Source: Verrucomicrobiota bacterium (GTDB taxonomy: Bacteria > Verrucomicrobiota > Verrucomicrobiia > Chthoniobacterales > UBA10450). Taken from it: a stretch of DNA of 10,441 bases. Both the position numbers and the translations under genes were made by a program. The stretch covers positions 468 to 10,908 of the forward strand of contig QHRC01000097.1 of the NCBI GenBank assembly GCA_003219995.1. The letters are read 5' to 3'. The notes beneath the pieces were generated by a model. The model made no database searches, had not been told where the DNA came from, and saw nothing but the letters and a program-made list of their open reading frames with translations. Shown one piece after another: positions 1 through 8,156 of this stretch (positions are counted from its first letter, which is position 1; each line of letters begins with the position of its first letter).

Positions 1-891
1 TCCCGTCATTCCCGCCATGAGGTTGTCGGGCGGCTTCTCCATTTCGAGCACAATGGTGTAGCGCTGCGTTTCCGGATCGGCCGCCGGTTGAATGGAGGAA
101 ACCCGCGCCGCGAACTGTTGCGTGCGGTAGGCGTACAATTGCACGATCGCTTTCATACCCGGTTTCACTTCGCCAACGTCTTCTTCGTTTACCTCGCCGC
201 GCACGTAGTTCTTGCGCGAAGACACGGTGAAAAGTTCATTCCCTTCCGCCACCAGTTCGCCATCGATGGTTTTGATATTGGTGAGGAGTCCATCGATTCG
301 GGAACGGACTTCGGAGTTTTTCATTTGGGCCTCGAGTTTTTTGCACGTTTCATCGAGCATCTCTAAATTGCGGTCGCGCTCGATGCGCTCGGTTTCCACG
401 GTGCTCCGCAATCGATTCGCTTCCGTCTTCGACTTCTCATACTCGACGGTCGGGACATTGCCCGACGCAACCACTTTCTCCAGACGTTGCAGGTTGTCTT
501 CGGCAGCTTTGAGCAACTCCGAAGAAGGAAGAGGAAGCGCGGCGCGCTGTTTTGCCGCCTCCAGATCCGCGCGAGCCTGTTTTAATTGCCGCGCGGTTGT
601 TTCGTCGGCAATTGTCGCAAGCAGCTCGCCTGTTTTAACGCCTTTGCCGATCGCCCCCCGTCCGGTCGAGAAAGGCTCTGCCAGCTTGATGAATCCCGCG
701 TTTTGTGCGCGGACCGGCACGACGAAGGCGGGCTCGATTCGCACCGTCCCGTAGACCGCGGCGAAGGCGGTTCCGCGGCGGATCGTAGTCACCTCTGCCA
801 CCGGCAGGAAAAAGTAATAGACCACGCCGAAAAAAAGCGCGAGCAGCACTCCACCGACCCAGAAAAATCTTTTTGATTCCGGCAATTTCAA
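1..891 (-). CDS. HlyD/RND-family periplasmic adaptor subunit of an efflux pump (C-terminus outside window)
   Basis: This is a membrane-fusion (adaptor) protein that would bridge an inner-membrane transporter to a TolC-type outer-membrane channel. 297 residues are visible and the frame is open to position 1. A short cationic start (KLPESKR) leads into one membrane segment at about residues 9-29, with no lipoprotein cysteine, so it is an anchored periplasmic protein. A lipoyl/barrel-sandwich half follows (about 50-97), then a charged helical hairpin (about 98-190), the second lipoyl half from RIDGLLTNIKTIDGELVAEG, and a beta-barrel region. The visible end, NLMAGMTG, resembles the conserved PGMTG-like turn of the family. 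No ATG exists before the hairpin. The frame is closed by the TAG of the upstream gene at 903-901, so the start must be TTG at 891 or, less likely, TTG at 885. No good ribosome site is visible, which suggests coupling to the preceding TolC gene. ABC and RND partners are equally possible. Confidence 0.88.
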   Translation of the reverse strand, partial: MKLPESKRFFWVGGVLLALFFGVVYYFFLPVAEVTTIRRGTAFAAVYGTVRIEPAFVVPVRAQNAGFIKLAEPFSTGRGAIGKGVKTGELLATIADETTARQLKQARADLEAAKQRAALPLPSSELLKAAEDNLQRLEKVVASGNVPTVEYEKSKTEANRLRSTVETERIERDRNLEMLDETCKKLEAQMKNSEVRSRIDGLLTNIKTIDGELVAEGNELFTVSSRKNYVRGEVNEEDVGEVKPGMKAIVQLYAYRTQQFAARVSSIQPAADPETQRYTIVLEMEKPPDNLMAGMTG

Positions 892-900
892 TTGCTGGAA

Positions 901-2262
901 CTAATGCAGGTTTAATGCGGTGTCTTCGGAAAATTGAAAATAGCGTCCGGTGGCGCGATCCCATTCGGCGACAGCGAGATTGTGCTGATAAATGGCATCG
1001 AGCAACCCGGTTTTAGTTTCCAAAAAGCCGGTTTCGGTCAGACGGTACTCGAGTTGCGACGCGATGCCTCCGGCCAGATTTTGTTCGACGAGATGGGCGC
1101 TTTGTTCCGCGGCATCGGAAGCCGCCGCCAACGATTTTTGCCGACCTTCGATCATCTCCAAATCGTTGTGGATGCGCAGCAATTCGCGACTCACGTTTGC
1201 TTCCAATTTTCGGCAGGTAAGTTCGTTTATCTCGCGTGCTGCACGTTGCTTCGATGCCGCGCCCGCCACCTTGCCGTTGTCGACAACGCGCCATGTGTAA
1301 ACTGCGCCGGCGCGGATTTCCGACGAAAGGTCCTCCGTTCGGCGGGTGGAATCTTCGCGATGAATTCCCGACACTGGGATGTACTCCCCCGAAACGGCGG
1401 CTGCGATTGCCGGATAATAACCGGCTTCGATGATCCGCTCAGCTTCATTGGCCGCGCGAACCAGCAGCCGGGCAAGTTTGAGGTCGGCCCGCCGCTTCTG
1501 GGCGGACGCTGTTTCCGCATTAAGATCGACAATCATCCGGGCAAATTGCAGCTCCCCTTCAGCCCCGACCGGGCCTGCTCCTGGCGCCAGAGCTTCTCCC
1601 ATCACCTCTGCCATTTTTAACTGCGCTGCCACACCCGCGCGACGCGCGCTCTCAATTTGGGAATCCAGTTCGTGAGCTTGCACCGTCGCGCTGGTCAAAG
1701 CGCTGCGATCGGTTAGTCCGGCTTCATAACGATCGTTTTGACTGGCAACGGTTTGTTCCAATCGTTGTCGTTGGTCTTCGCGGATCGATTGCAGTTCGCG
1801 ATTGTAAAGGGCTGTATAAAAAGCCAACCGGGCCGTATGAAGCTGTTCGACCACGGTTATGTTCAGTTGCTGTTCCGCGATCAAAAGATCGACATCTCCA
1901 CGCCGGCGCGACGGCGGCACAGCCGCATTGAACAGGGGTTGAACGAAGGATCCGCGCGCGAAACCGAACCCTTTGGTAGCGCTTTCGCCCGCGCGGTAGC
2001 CGCCTTGAACGCCTGCGGGAACTCCGACTTTAGCATCGGGCCACATGATGGAACGGAGGACGAGCCGCTCCCCGGCCGCTTCTTCGAGGCGCGCTTTCGC
2101 CTGCGCGATCGCGGGATTTTTGTCCAGCGTTGTTTGAAGGACCATGTCCAGTGTGATCGCCTTCCCGATCTGCGCAAAGGAAGCGATCAAAACTGGAATA
2201 AATAGTGTCAGGATTGTGGTTGACCTCCATCGGGTGCCCGGAGTCAGAACGCGCGGTTTCAT
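901..2262 (-). CDS. TolC-family outer membrane efflux protein (second of two tandem paralogues)
   Basis: This 453-residue protein is predicted to be an outer-membrane efflux channel of the TolC/OEP family, which forms trimeric beta-barrel and alpha-helical tunnels for export. The N-terminus has a basic stretch, a hydrophobic core (about residues 14-30) and a likely signal-peptidase site after GKA near residue 35. The first OEP repeat opens with ITLDMVLQTTLDKNPAIAQA. Long coiled-coil helices follow, and the second repeat ends with LLDAIYQHNLAVAEWDRATG, the usual helix at the end of the family. The frame stays open upstream to an ATG at 2370. I prefer ATG 2262 because it starts a proper signal peptide and overlaps the upstream stop as ATGA. 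Its similarity to the neighbour at 2259-3641 in both the opening and closing helices marks the two as diverged paralogues. The substrate cannot be read from the sequence. Confidence 0.9.
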   Translation of the reverse strand: MKPRVLTPGTRWRSTTILTLFIPVLIASFAQIGKAITLDMVLQTTLDKNPAIAQAKARLEEAAGERLVLRSIMWPDAKVGVPAGVQGGYRAGESATKGFGFARGSFVQPLFNAAVPPSRRRGDVDLLIAEQQLNITVVEQLHTARLAFYTALYNRELQSIREDQRQRLEQTVASQNDRYEAGLTDRSALTSATVQAHELDSQIESARRAGVAAQLKMAEVMGEALAPGAGPVGAEGELQFARMIVDLNAETASAQKRRADLKLARLLVRAANEAERIIEAGYYPAIAAAVSGEYIPVSGIHREDSTRRTEDLSSEIRAGAVYTWRVVDNGKVAGAASKQRAAREINELTCRKLEANVSRELLRIHNDLEMIEGRQKSLAAASDAAEQSAHLVEQNLAGGIASQLEYRLTETGFLETKTGLLDAIYQHNLAVAEWDRATGRYFQFSEDTALNLH

Positions 2263-3641
2263 CGCTCGGTCAACTTCGCTGGTGGCTGGGCAACATTTGA
2301 AACTCGTGCTTCCGCGCGCTCGTCTTTGTTGGTGGTCATGAAATCGAGTGCCTCCGGGGAGCTGGCACACGCCCGCGCGAGACGCGCCAGTGCCACATTA
2401 TGCAAGTAAATTGCGCTTAGTCGCGTGGTACGGGTCCGGGTTACATCGGAGGATGCCTGCAGGATGTCGAGTTGCGTCCCTAATCCGGCTGCGAAGTTGC
2501 TCTTAGCAATCTCGAGCGACTCGTCGGCGGTCTGCACATTTCTGGTTTCGGATTCGAGAACGCGTTCCGCTTGCTCGAGATCGAAAAATGCGCCGCGGAC
2601 TTCGGAAGCAACTGCGCGCCGCGCCGCGCCGAGCGCTTGAACAGCGGCTTCGCGCCGGGCTCGCGTCGCCTGCAGTCGTCCCTTGGTCGCAAACCCGTCG
2701 AAGATGTGCCAAGTCGCGTTTATTCCCACCAAATACCCATGATTAAATTCGTGGCCGACCTGCGGGTCCCGCTCGTTGTAAATTTCGTAAGCGGAAAAAA
2801 ATCCCACCCGAGGGCGAAGTTCGCTTTGGTTCAGCGTGTATTGTCGATCTTCGATCTCGATATCTTTCTGACGCGCTTTAAGCTCTGGACGGCTGACATC
2901 GGCTCGAACCAGACACTCGTTCAGATCGAAATGGCGCGGGTGATATTGCAATTGTCCAGAAATTTCAAAGGGCGCTTGCTCGGAATCGGGCGGAAAGTTG
3001 ATCCCGAAAAGTTCTCCGAGTCGCAGGTAGGAATTTTTTAGCTGGGTCTGCGCGTTGATCAACTCCGGCCGTTCATTGGCCAGCGCAACCTCGGCGCGCT
3101 GAACGTTCAATTTGCCGACGATACCCGCGCCTAACCTTTCCTCCTGCGCTTTGAGTTCCTCTTGCAAAACGCGCACCGAGTCTTCGCGCACGCGAATCTT
3201 GGCACGATTTAAAAGAAGTTCGTTAAACCCGACGCGCACATCCATTGCCACCCGGTTGGCGATTTCCTGGAACTCGTATTCCTGCTTGTCGATGTTCAAG
3301 CGGGCGATCGCGACCTGGCTGGTGACGGCGCCGCCGGTGTAAAGGTTCTGTACCACCCGCAGCGAGGCGTTGTAATCTTCATCTCGAAGGCGTGTGTCCG
3401 ACTGGTGCTCTCGTTTATCGACCAGACCCGTCGACATCACCGAGGGAAGAAAGCCGGAGCGCGCTTCAACCAGACCACCTCGCGCGGCCGCGATTTTCTT
3501 GCCTGCGACGGCAATTTCGGGATTCTGTGCGTGGGCAAGCGCGACCGCTTCTTCGATGTTATAAGTGGGGGCCGCCGCCGGCAATGGAGCAGGCAAAGCC
3601 AACAGAATCAACAAAGCTACGGCCCCAACCCCGAAATGCAT
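2259..3641 (-). CDS. TolC-family outer membrane efflux protein (first of two tandem paralogues)
   Basis: This 460-residue TolC/OEP-family channel protein would form the outer-membrane exit duct of an efflux or secretion system. It has a clear signal peptide: hydrophobic core at residues 5-20 and a likely cleavage after PLPAAA near residue 24. The mature protein opens with YNIEEAVALAHAQNPEIAVA, the typical first helix of an OEP repeat. Two OEP repeats follow, roughly residues 27-225 and 240-425, the second containing WHIFDGFATKGRLQATRARR. After the closing helix (LSAIYLHNVALARLARA) there is a polar tail of about 35 residues with no recognisable domain. ATG 3641 is the natural start, because an in-frame TAA lies directly before it. 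A weak purine-rich site (GAAGAGA) lies eight bases upstream. This is the first gene of the minus-strand efflux operon, and its stop overlaps the next start by four bases. Confidence 0.91.
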   Translation of the reverse strand: MHFGVGAVALLILLALPAPLPAAAPTYNIEEAVALAHAQNPEIAVAGKKIAAARGGLVEARSGFLPSVMSTGLVDKREHQSDTRLRDEDYNASLRVVQNLYTGGAVTSQVAIARLNIDKQEYEFQEIANRVAMDVRVGFNELLLNRAKIRVREDSVRVLQEELKAQEERLGAGIVGKLNVQRAEVALANERPELINAQTQLKNSYLRLGELFGINFPPDSEQAPFEISGQLQYHPRHFDLNECLVRADVSRPELKARQKDIEIEDRQYTLNQSELRPRVGFFSAYEIYNERDPQVGHEFNHGYLVGINATWHIFDGFATKGRLQATRARREAAVQALGAARRAVASEVRGAFFDLEQAERVLESETRNVQTADESLEIAKSNFAAGLGTQLDILQASSDVTRTRTTRLSAIYLHNVALARLARACASSPEALDFMTTNKDERAEARVSNVAQPPAKLTER

Positions 3642-3863
3642 TTAGTCTATCTCTTCGTCAACGGTTTCTTTTTCAATAAAAAACTCCTCAGGGCTTTGCA
3701 CTTATATCAGTCCTTGCAAGCAGTCGCGACTGTGGAAAAATGCAGTCAATTGTCGGGACGGCAGCTGCTCCGGGAGGAGCTTGATAGCCAGGCTCCAGTA
3801 AAGCGGGGTTAACTTGCATCTTGCCGCGACCGCGAAGGTGCAGATAGCTTAATAATTCAGGAA
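3642..3863. promoter_or_regulatory. divergent intergenic region between the efflux operon and ino1
   Basis: Promoters for both the leftward efflux operon and the rightward ino1 should lie in these 222 bases. I could not find a -35/-10 pair with good spacing on either strand. A minus-strand TTGACT (3749-3744) and a TATAAG (3706-3701) exist but are too far apart to pair. The region holds several short perfect palindromes: CAGTCGCGACTG (3721-3732), CAATTG (3747-3752) and GCAGCTGC (3761-3768). There is also a five-base-pair hairpin, GCTCC-ggga-GGAGC (3767-3780). No coding sequence is convincing here. Assignment as a regulatory region rests on position only. Confidence 0.5.
3721..3732. repeat. perfect 12-base palindrome, possible operator
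   Basis: CAGTCGCGACTG reads the same on both strands. Its left half with the preceding base, GCAGTC (3720-3725), recurs at 3742-3747, an offset of 22 bases, about two helical turns. This arrangement is compatible with a dimeric regulator binding between the two divergent genes. No known operator consensus is recognised, and chance occurrence is possible. Confidence 0.35.
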
Positions 3864-4967
3864 ATGAGAAAAATAAGAATCGCCATCGTCGGGGTGGGGA
3901 ACTGCGCCAGTTCGCTCATCCAAGGAATAAACTTTTATCATGGTTCCTCCGCTAATGGCGCCGGTGTGGGATTGATGCATCGGCAAATTGGCTCTTATCG
4001 GCCGGGCGACATCGAAATCGTGGCCGCATTCGACATCGATCGGCGCAAGGTCGGACTTGATGTCAGCAAGGCGATATTCTCACCGCCCAATTGCACGAAA
4101 GTCTTCTGCGACAAGATCAACCTCACTGGCGCAATCGTGAAAATGGGCTGCGTTTTCGACAGCTATGCCCAGCACATGCGCGAACAGGATCCGTTGCGAA
4201 CTTTTCTGCCGCTGGAGAAGGAATCAACCCGCGAACAGATCGTCGCCGAGCTAAAAGATTCCTGTGCGGAGATTCTGCTCAATTATCTGCCGGTTGGTTC
4301 CGAGGAAGCGACGCGCTTTTACGCCGGCTGCGCCCTCGAGGCCGGCATCGCCTTCATAAATAACATCCCGGTTTTCATCGCGAGCGATCCGATTTGGGCC
4401 AAGCGTTTTGCCGACAAGAATTTGCCGGTCATCGGCGACGATATCAAAGCGCAAATGGGCGCGACTGTTTTGCATCGCACGATTGTCGATCTTTTCCGCA
4501 AGCGTGGCGTGAAAGTCGAGCGGACCTACCAATTGAATACTGGCGGCAACACCGATTTCCTGAACATGCTTAATCGGAGCCGGCTTGCCTCGAAAAAAAC
4601 CTCGAAGACCGAGGCCGTGCAATCGGTCATGAGCGAACGGCTCGCGGACGAGAATATTCACATCGGCCCGAGCGATTACGTGCCGTGGCAGCTCGACAAC
4701 AAAATCTGCTTCATTCGCGTGGAAGGCCGGCTCTTCGGCGATGTGCCGATGGAGCTCGATCTCAAACTTTCCGTTGAAGACTCGCCGAATTCCGCTGGCA
4801 TCGTGATCGACGCGATCCGCTGCTGCAAGCTTGCGCTTGATCGCGGCATCGGCGGCGTTCTTCACTCTGCCTCCGCCTATTTTTCCAAGCATCCGCCAGT
4901 CCAGATGACAGATGACGAAGCGCATCGCTGCGTCGAGCAATTCATCCGTGGCGAGCGCGATTGTTGA
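3864..4967 (+). CDS. ino1: myo-inositol-1-phosphate synthase (inositol-3-phosphate synthase, EC 5.5.1.4)
   Basis: This cytoplasmic NAD-dependent enzyme converts glucose 6-phosphate to 1D-myo-inositol 3-phosphate, the first step of inositol synthesis for phosphatidylinositol or inositol solutes. It is 367 residues long, the compact form typical of actinobacteria and archaea and shorter than the roughly 500-residue eukaryotic enzyme. The N-terminal Rossmann loop is IAIVGVGNCASSL (residues 6-18). Family hallmarks follow: NYLPVGS, the GDDIKAQMGATVLHR segment beginning at residue 191, NTGGNTDFLNM from residue 225, and LDLKLSVEDSPNSAG at about 298-312, which carries conserved lysine and aspartate residues of the active site. 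ATG 3864 places the Rossmann strand right at the start. A short AGGA lies unusually close upstream. The gene stands alone on its strand; no inositol phosphatase or phosphatidylinositol synthase is in the window. Assignment is firm from the motifs. Confidence 0.95.
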   Translation: MRKIRIAIVGVGNCASSLIQGINFYHGSSANGAGVGLMHRQIGSYRPGDIEIVAAFDIDRRKVGLDVSKAIFSPPNCTKVFCDKINLTGAIVKMGCVFDSYAQHMREQDPLRTFLPLEKESTREQIVAELKDSCAEILLNYLPVGSEEATRFYAGCALEAGIAFINNIPVFIASDPIWAKRFADKNLPVIGDDIKAQMGATVLHRTIVDLFRKRGVKVERTYQLNTGGNTDFLNMLNRSRLASKKTSKTEAVQSVMSERLADENIHIGPSDYVPWQLDNKICFIRVEGRLFGDVPMELDLKLSVEDSPNSAGIVIDAIRCCKLALDRGIGGVLHSASAYFSKHPPVQMTDDEAHRCVEQFIRGERDC

Positions 4968-4999
4968 TCTTAGGAAATCGCGCTAGGATTATTGGATTT

Positions 5000-5036
5000 G
5001 GCGAAAAAATCTCGTCGTTAGTTGCCAACATTCGCC
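5000..5036. repeat. inverted repeat in the convergent ino1/addA gap
   Basis: The 78 bases between the converging stops (4968-5045) contain GGCGAA (5000-5005) matched by TTCGCC (5031-5036). An overlapping alternative pairing joins TTGGC (4998-5002) to GCCAA (5024-5028). Loops are long and no T-run follows either stem in a useful position, so this is not a standard intrinsic terminator. It may be chance. Nothing else is visible in the gap. Confidence 0.2.
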
Positions 5037-5045
5037 TACTTCTTA

Positions 5046-8000
5046 TTAGCCTCCAGTCCACATGTCATATTCTATGAACGATAAACTCATTGGTGCCATT
5101 CTTTTGATCGGCGGTGGCTTCGTCGCAGCAGTCCTCCAGTAGGCCGCAAGTTGGGGCAGGTATTGTTTGCGCAGTAAAGTGATTTGATCGCCGCTGATCC
5201 GGTTTGTTTTCCAATCGAGAATTAACCATTCCCGTTTGGCGCGATCGAAAATCGCAAGATCGACAATTCCTTCTATGCATTTCGACGCTTCGCTTGGCCA
5301 TAGGAACGGCATTTCCGAATGCAAAAGCACATTGTCGCCTGCGAACTTTTGTCGGAAATCGGCGGAATCGTTAAGATGTTCCTGCAAAAGGTGCCATTCC
5401 CGAAGCGAGCGAGCGGCGTCCGGTGAACGCAATTGATGTTCATCGAATATTCTTGCGTGAGCGTTCGCGTCGGCTGTCCACGGAATTTGCTGCGCGAACT
5501 CGTGCCACCATAGTCCATATCGTGTGGCCGCACTCTCCACCGCCAATGGCCGCAATTCGGGATCGGTTTCCTTCCAGGTGTCGACCCGGCTGATTGGCCA
5601 GACCTGTCCGCCGGCGACGCGGCTTGGGTTTAATTTGCGAACATAATCCGCGGCGCGTTTCAAACCGTCGCGCTTGGTCTTTGCTCCAATTTCGGGAAGC
5701 AGAGTTAATTTCTGTTCCAGTTCTCGTTGTATTGTGCCCTCTCGTTGCTCTTGTTGAGTTACGAGGCAGCATCGTGCCTCTTTCGGAAGTTTCCCAAAAA
5801 CTTCTCCATTCTCTTCCGTTTTGGCGCTGCGCAACCACCGTGCCTGCGAATTCTTCGGACTCGCGCCTTGTGCGGTATGAAAGAGAAAGTGATCGAACGC
5901 AAGCACCAGAGTGTGTCGTGCCCGAGTCAGGGCAACGTAAAGCAACCGCTCCATTTCCTGGCGCTCCGCTAATTTCAGCGCATCTCTCACTTCTTTGCTC
6001 GTGTCGTCGCGTCCGAGCGCAACCATCAGTTCACCAGTTTGCGGGATCCTGACGATGCGAGCGTAATCGGGCGAACGGGTGCGCACTTCGCGGGAGAGAA
6101 ACGGCACGATAACGGCGTCCCATTCCGAGCCTTTCGCCTTTTGGCCGGTGATTAATTGGACGGCGTCGCGCCGAATTGGCCCGGATTCGCGTGGCGCGTC
6201 GAAATTCGCGCGCAGATCGCGCGCGAATTCGGCCAGAGTTTTCCCATCCGCTTCGGCTGTAGCCGCTGTAACGAGAAGCCGCTCAAGCTCAGCGCTCAAA
6301 TCGCTAAATTCATCGATTGGCAAACTATCGAGCCGCTCGCGCAAGCGCACGTTAGCGATGGCCTGGTCAACTGCCTGGTAAAGTGGCGCGGAGCGAATGC
6401 TTTCGCGAAGAGAGGTCAGGGAGTTGAGCGTTTCCGCAACAACGCCTTTCTCTCTGGTAATTGATTGGAGTTGAAACCGCTGGCCGCGGCCATTGGAAAA
6501 GCGTGCGAGATCGTCGTCCGAGAGGCCAAAGATTTCGCGAAGCACGCCGACGATCTCGTAACTATGTTGCGGTTTGGCCAGAATGGTAAGAAGAGCGGTG
6601 AGCCAGGCGTGCGCGGGATTATCGGCGTTTAGCTCGTTTTCCGATTGTGTTTGTACATCCAGACCGACCCGACGGAGTGCTTCCTGCAACGGGGGGAACC
6701 AAATTTTTCGCGGACAAAGGATTGCGACCTCATTCCAGCAGCGTGCGCGTAAGTTTTCCAAGCCGCTCTTTTTGATCCAGTCCGCGATCTGACGCGCTTC
6801 TTTGGTCGCTTTGAGCCGTTCAGTTTGTTTGTCACGGGTTGCGCGCTCGCCTTCGGCCTGAATGTCTAAACGGACAACCTGCCCGGGCAAAACACCGCGG
6901 CGCGCACTTAATTCAAGAAACTTGACCTGGTTTTGCTGCTCGTTGAGGAGAAGCGGGAAAACTGAATTGACGAAGTCGATCTGTCCTTGATCGAGCCGAA
7001 AAGTTACTGCAAACTCGAGCGCGTCGCCGGCATCGCTTTCGACAAGGGCATCGTGAATGAGCCGGTATTGTTTGAGGTCTGCGCGATCGCCGAAGATCGA
7101 TTGCTGGAAATCGCCCACCATGCAGAAGTGCCCGGCGCGTGGCGGATCCGTCCTGGTCTCGAGCCAGCGACCACGCGCTCTCGCAAACCGTGCAACCTCC
7201 AGCAAGATCGAGAATTGCTGTGGGTCAGTGTCCTGCGCTTCGTCAAGAATGACGCGGAAATTTCGCTCGCGGATGCGATCAGCCGCAATCGGATGTTGTA
7301 AAAGTGAATCAGCCAGCGCGATCTGATCGTCGTAAGTGAGAACGCCGTGATCGAGCCGAAAATCGCGGTAAGCGCTTTGGATTTCGGCGGCGACTGCCAG
7401 CGCGCAGCAGTTCAGCCATTTGCGGAAAGGGCCAAAAGCCTCATCCCAAACCGCGACGAAGCCGTGCGCCGTCGAAGGACATTCTAAAAGCGGAAGAAAA
7501 TCGACGCCAGAGTGATAAGCATTTTCCCATTCGCGCACTTCCGCCTGACCGCGCTCAATTTTTCCGAGAGATCTCGCTGGGGGGGAAACCCGATAAATGC
7601 CGTCCAGATCAAGTTCGGGGCAGGGTTCGAATTCTGTCGCGGTGGGCAACGGAAAATTTCCCAGGCGTCCAAGCTCCATCAGTTGCCGGACGGAAACATG
7701 TCGCAACAGAATGCGGCGATTCTCTTCGCTCAAGCAATGGCCGACCGAAGCGCGGCTTTGCACGAAGTCATGCCATAATTCGTCGTCATCGGCGATCAAA
7801 TCGAGTCGCGGCGGCAAACCTAGGTAATGTCCGTAGTCGCTCAGAAGCCTTACGCAAAAACTGTGGATCGTCCCGAAAAATGCGCGATTGAAGGCCGCGA
7901 CAACATCGAGCGAAACGCGCGCTTCCAGGATTTTTTGTCGCGCGCGCCTCTGCATTTCGTCCGCTGCGCGGTGGGTGAACGTAACTACGACCAGCCTGGG

Positions 8001-8156
8001 CAGCCACTCGAGGGCGCTCGGGCTGCGTGCGATTTGCACGATGCGATCGGTGATGGCGCGCGTTTTTCCGGAGCCGGCCGCAGCGAGCACGGAGAAATTG
8101 GTCTCAAGTTCGCAGCAAAAACGTTCGCGTTGCGCGCGATCGAACGGCGCGATCAT
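5046..8156 (-). CDS. addA: AddA-type ATP-dependent helicase/nuclease subunit (UvrD-like helicase plus PD-(D/E)XK nuclease)
   Basis: This 1036-residue protein is the motor and nuclease subunit of an AddAB-type complex, which unwinds and trims double-strand DNA ends to load RecA for recombinational repair. Superfamily 1 motifs appear in order: Q motif FDRAQ, Walker A AAAGSGKT (K31), motif Ia VVTFTHRAADEM, Walker B DEAQD (305-309), motif III GDFQQS (348-353), the GQKAKGSEWDAV region, and motif VI YVALTRARHT (about 740-749). The C-terminal RecB-type nuclease has H885 (GLWWHEF), D966 (GIVDLAIFD), D981 and K983 (LDWKTN), and Q1002/Y1006 (QLAAY), so it looks catalytically intact. It is somewhat shorter than Bacillus AddA (about 1230). 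An ATG at 8204 would add 16 residues, but ATG 8156 is preferred: it overlaps the addB stop as ATGA and has a strong ribosome site. RecB-like proteins from other systems share these motifs; the addB neighbour settles the name. Confidence 0.92.
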   Translation of the reverse strand: MIAPFDRAQRERFCCELETNFSVLAAAGSGKTRAITDRIVQIARSPSALEWLPRLVVVTFTHRAADEMQRRARQKILEARVSLDVVAAFNRAFFGTIHSFCVRLLSDYGHYLGLPPRLDLIADDDELWHDFVQSRASVGHCLSEENRRILLRHVSVRQLMELGRLGNFPLPTATEFEPCPELDLDGIYRVSPPARSLGKIERGQAEVREWENAYHSGVDFLPLLECPSTAHGFVAVWDEAFGPFRKWLNCCALAVAAEIQSAYRDFRLDHGVLTYDDQIALADSLLQHPIAADRIRERNFRVILDEAQDTDPQQFSILLEVARFARARGRWLETRTDPPRAGHFCMVGDFQQSIFGDRADLKQYRLIHDALVESDAGDALEFAVTFRLDQGQIDFVNSVFPLLLNEQQNQVKFLELSARRGVLPGQVVRLDIQAEGERATRDKQTERLKATKEARQIADWIKKSGLENLRARCWNEVAILCPRKIWFPPLQEALRRVGLDVQTQSENELNADNPAHAWLTALLTILAKPQHSYEIVGVLREIFGLSDDDLARFSNGRGQRFQLQSITREKGVVAETLNSLTSLRESIRSAPLYQAVDQAIANVRLRERLDSLPIDEFSDLSAELERLLVTAATAEADGKTLAEFARDLRANFDAPRESGPIRRDAVQLITGQKAKGSEWDAVIVPFLSREVRTRSPDYARIVRIPQTGELMVALGRDDTSKEVRDALKLAERQEMERLLYVALTRARHTLVLAFDHFLFHTAQGASPKNSQARWLRSAKTEENGEVFGKLPKEARCCLVTQQEQREGTIQRELEQKLTLLPEIGAKTKRDGLKRAADYVRKLNPSRVAGGQVWPISRVDTWKETDPELRPLAVESAATRYGLWWHEFAQQIPWTADANAHARIFDEHQLRSPDAARSLREWHLLQEHLNDSADFRQKFAGDNVLLHSEMPFLWPSEASKCIEGIVDLAIFDRAKREWLILDWKTNRISGDQITLLRKQYLPQLAAYWRTAATKPPPIKRMAPMSLSFIEYDMWTGG

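Noticed and set aside
934..1620. Plus-strand open frame of 228 codons opposite the second TolC gene
   Set aside because: It lies antisense within a complete TolC-family gene and shows no protein-like domain or start signal.
2263..2370. Upstream extension of the second TolC protein to ATG 2370
   Set aside because: The extra 36 residues are in the coding region of the first TolC gene, would bury the signal peptide, and the ATGA overlap at 2262 is a better start.
3767..3780. Hairpin GCTCC-ggga-GGAGC as an intrinsic terminator
   Set aside because: The stem is only five base pairs, no T-run follows on either strand, and it sits upstream of both divergent genes where a terminator is not needed.
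3405..3812. Plus-strand open frame of 135 codons reaching from inside the TolC gene into the intergenic region
   Set aside because: It is mostly antisense to the signal-peptide end of a well-supported TolC gene, has no domain-like composition and no ribosome site, and ends in the palindrome-rich intergenic DNA.
4251..4940. Long minus-strand open frame of 229 codons opposite ino1
   Set aside because: It is a shadow of the strongly supported ino1 gene; its sequence has no recognisable motif and simply mirrors the GC-rich third positions of ino1.
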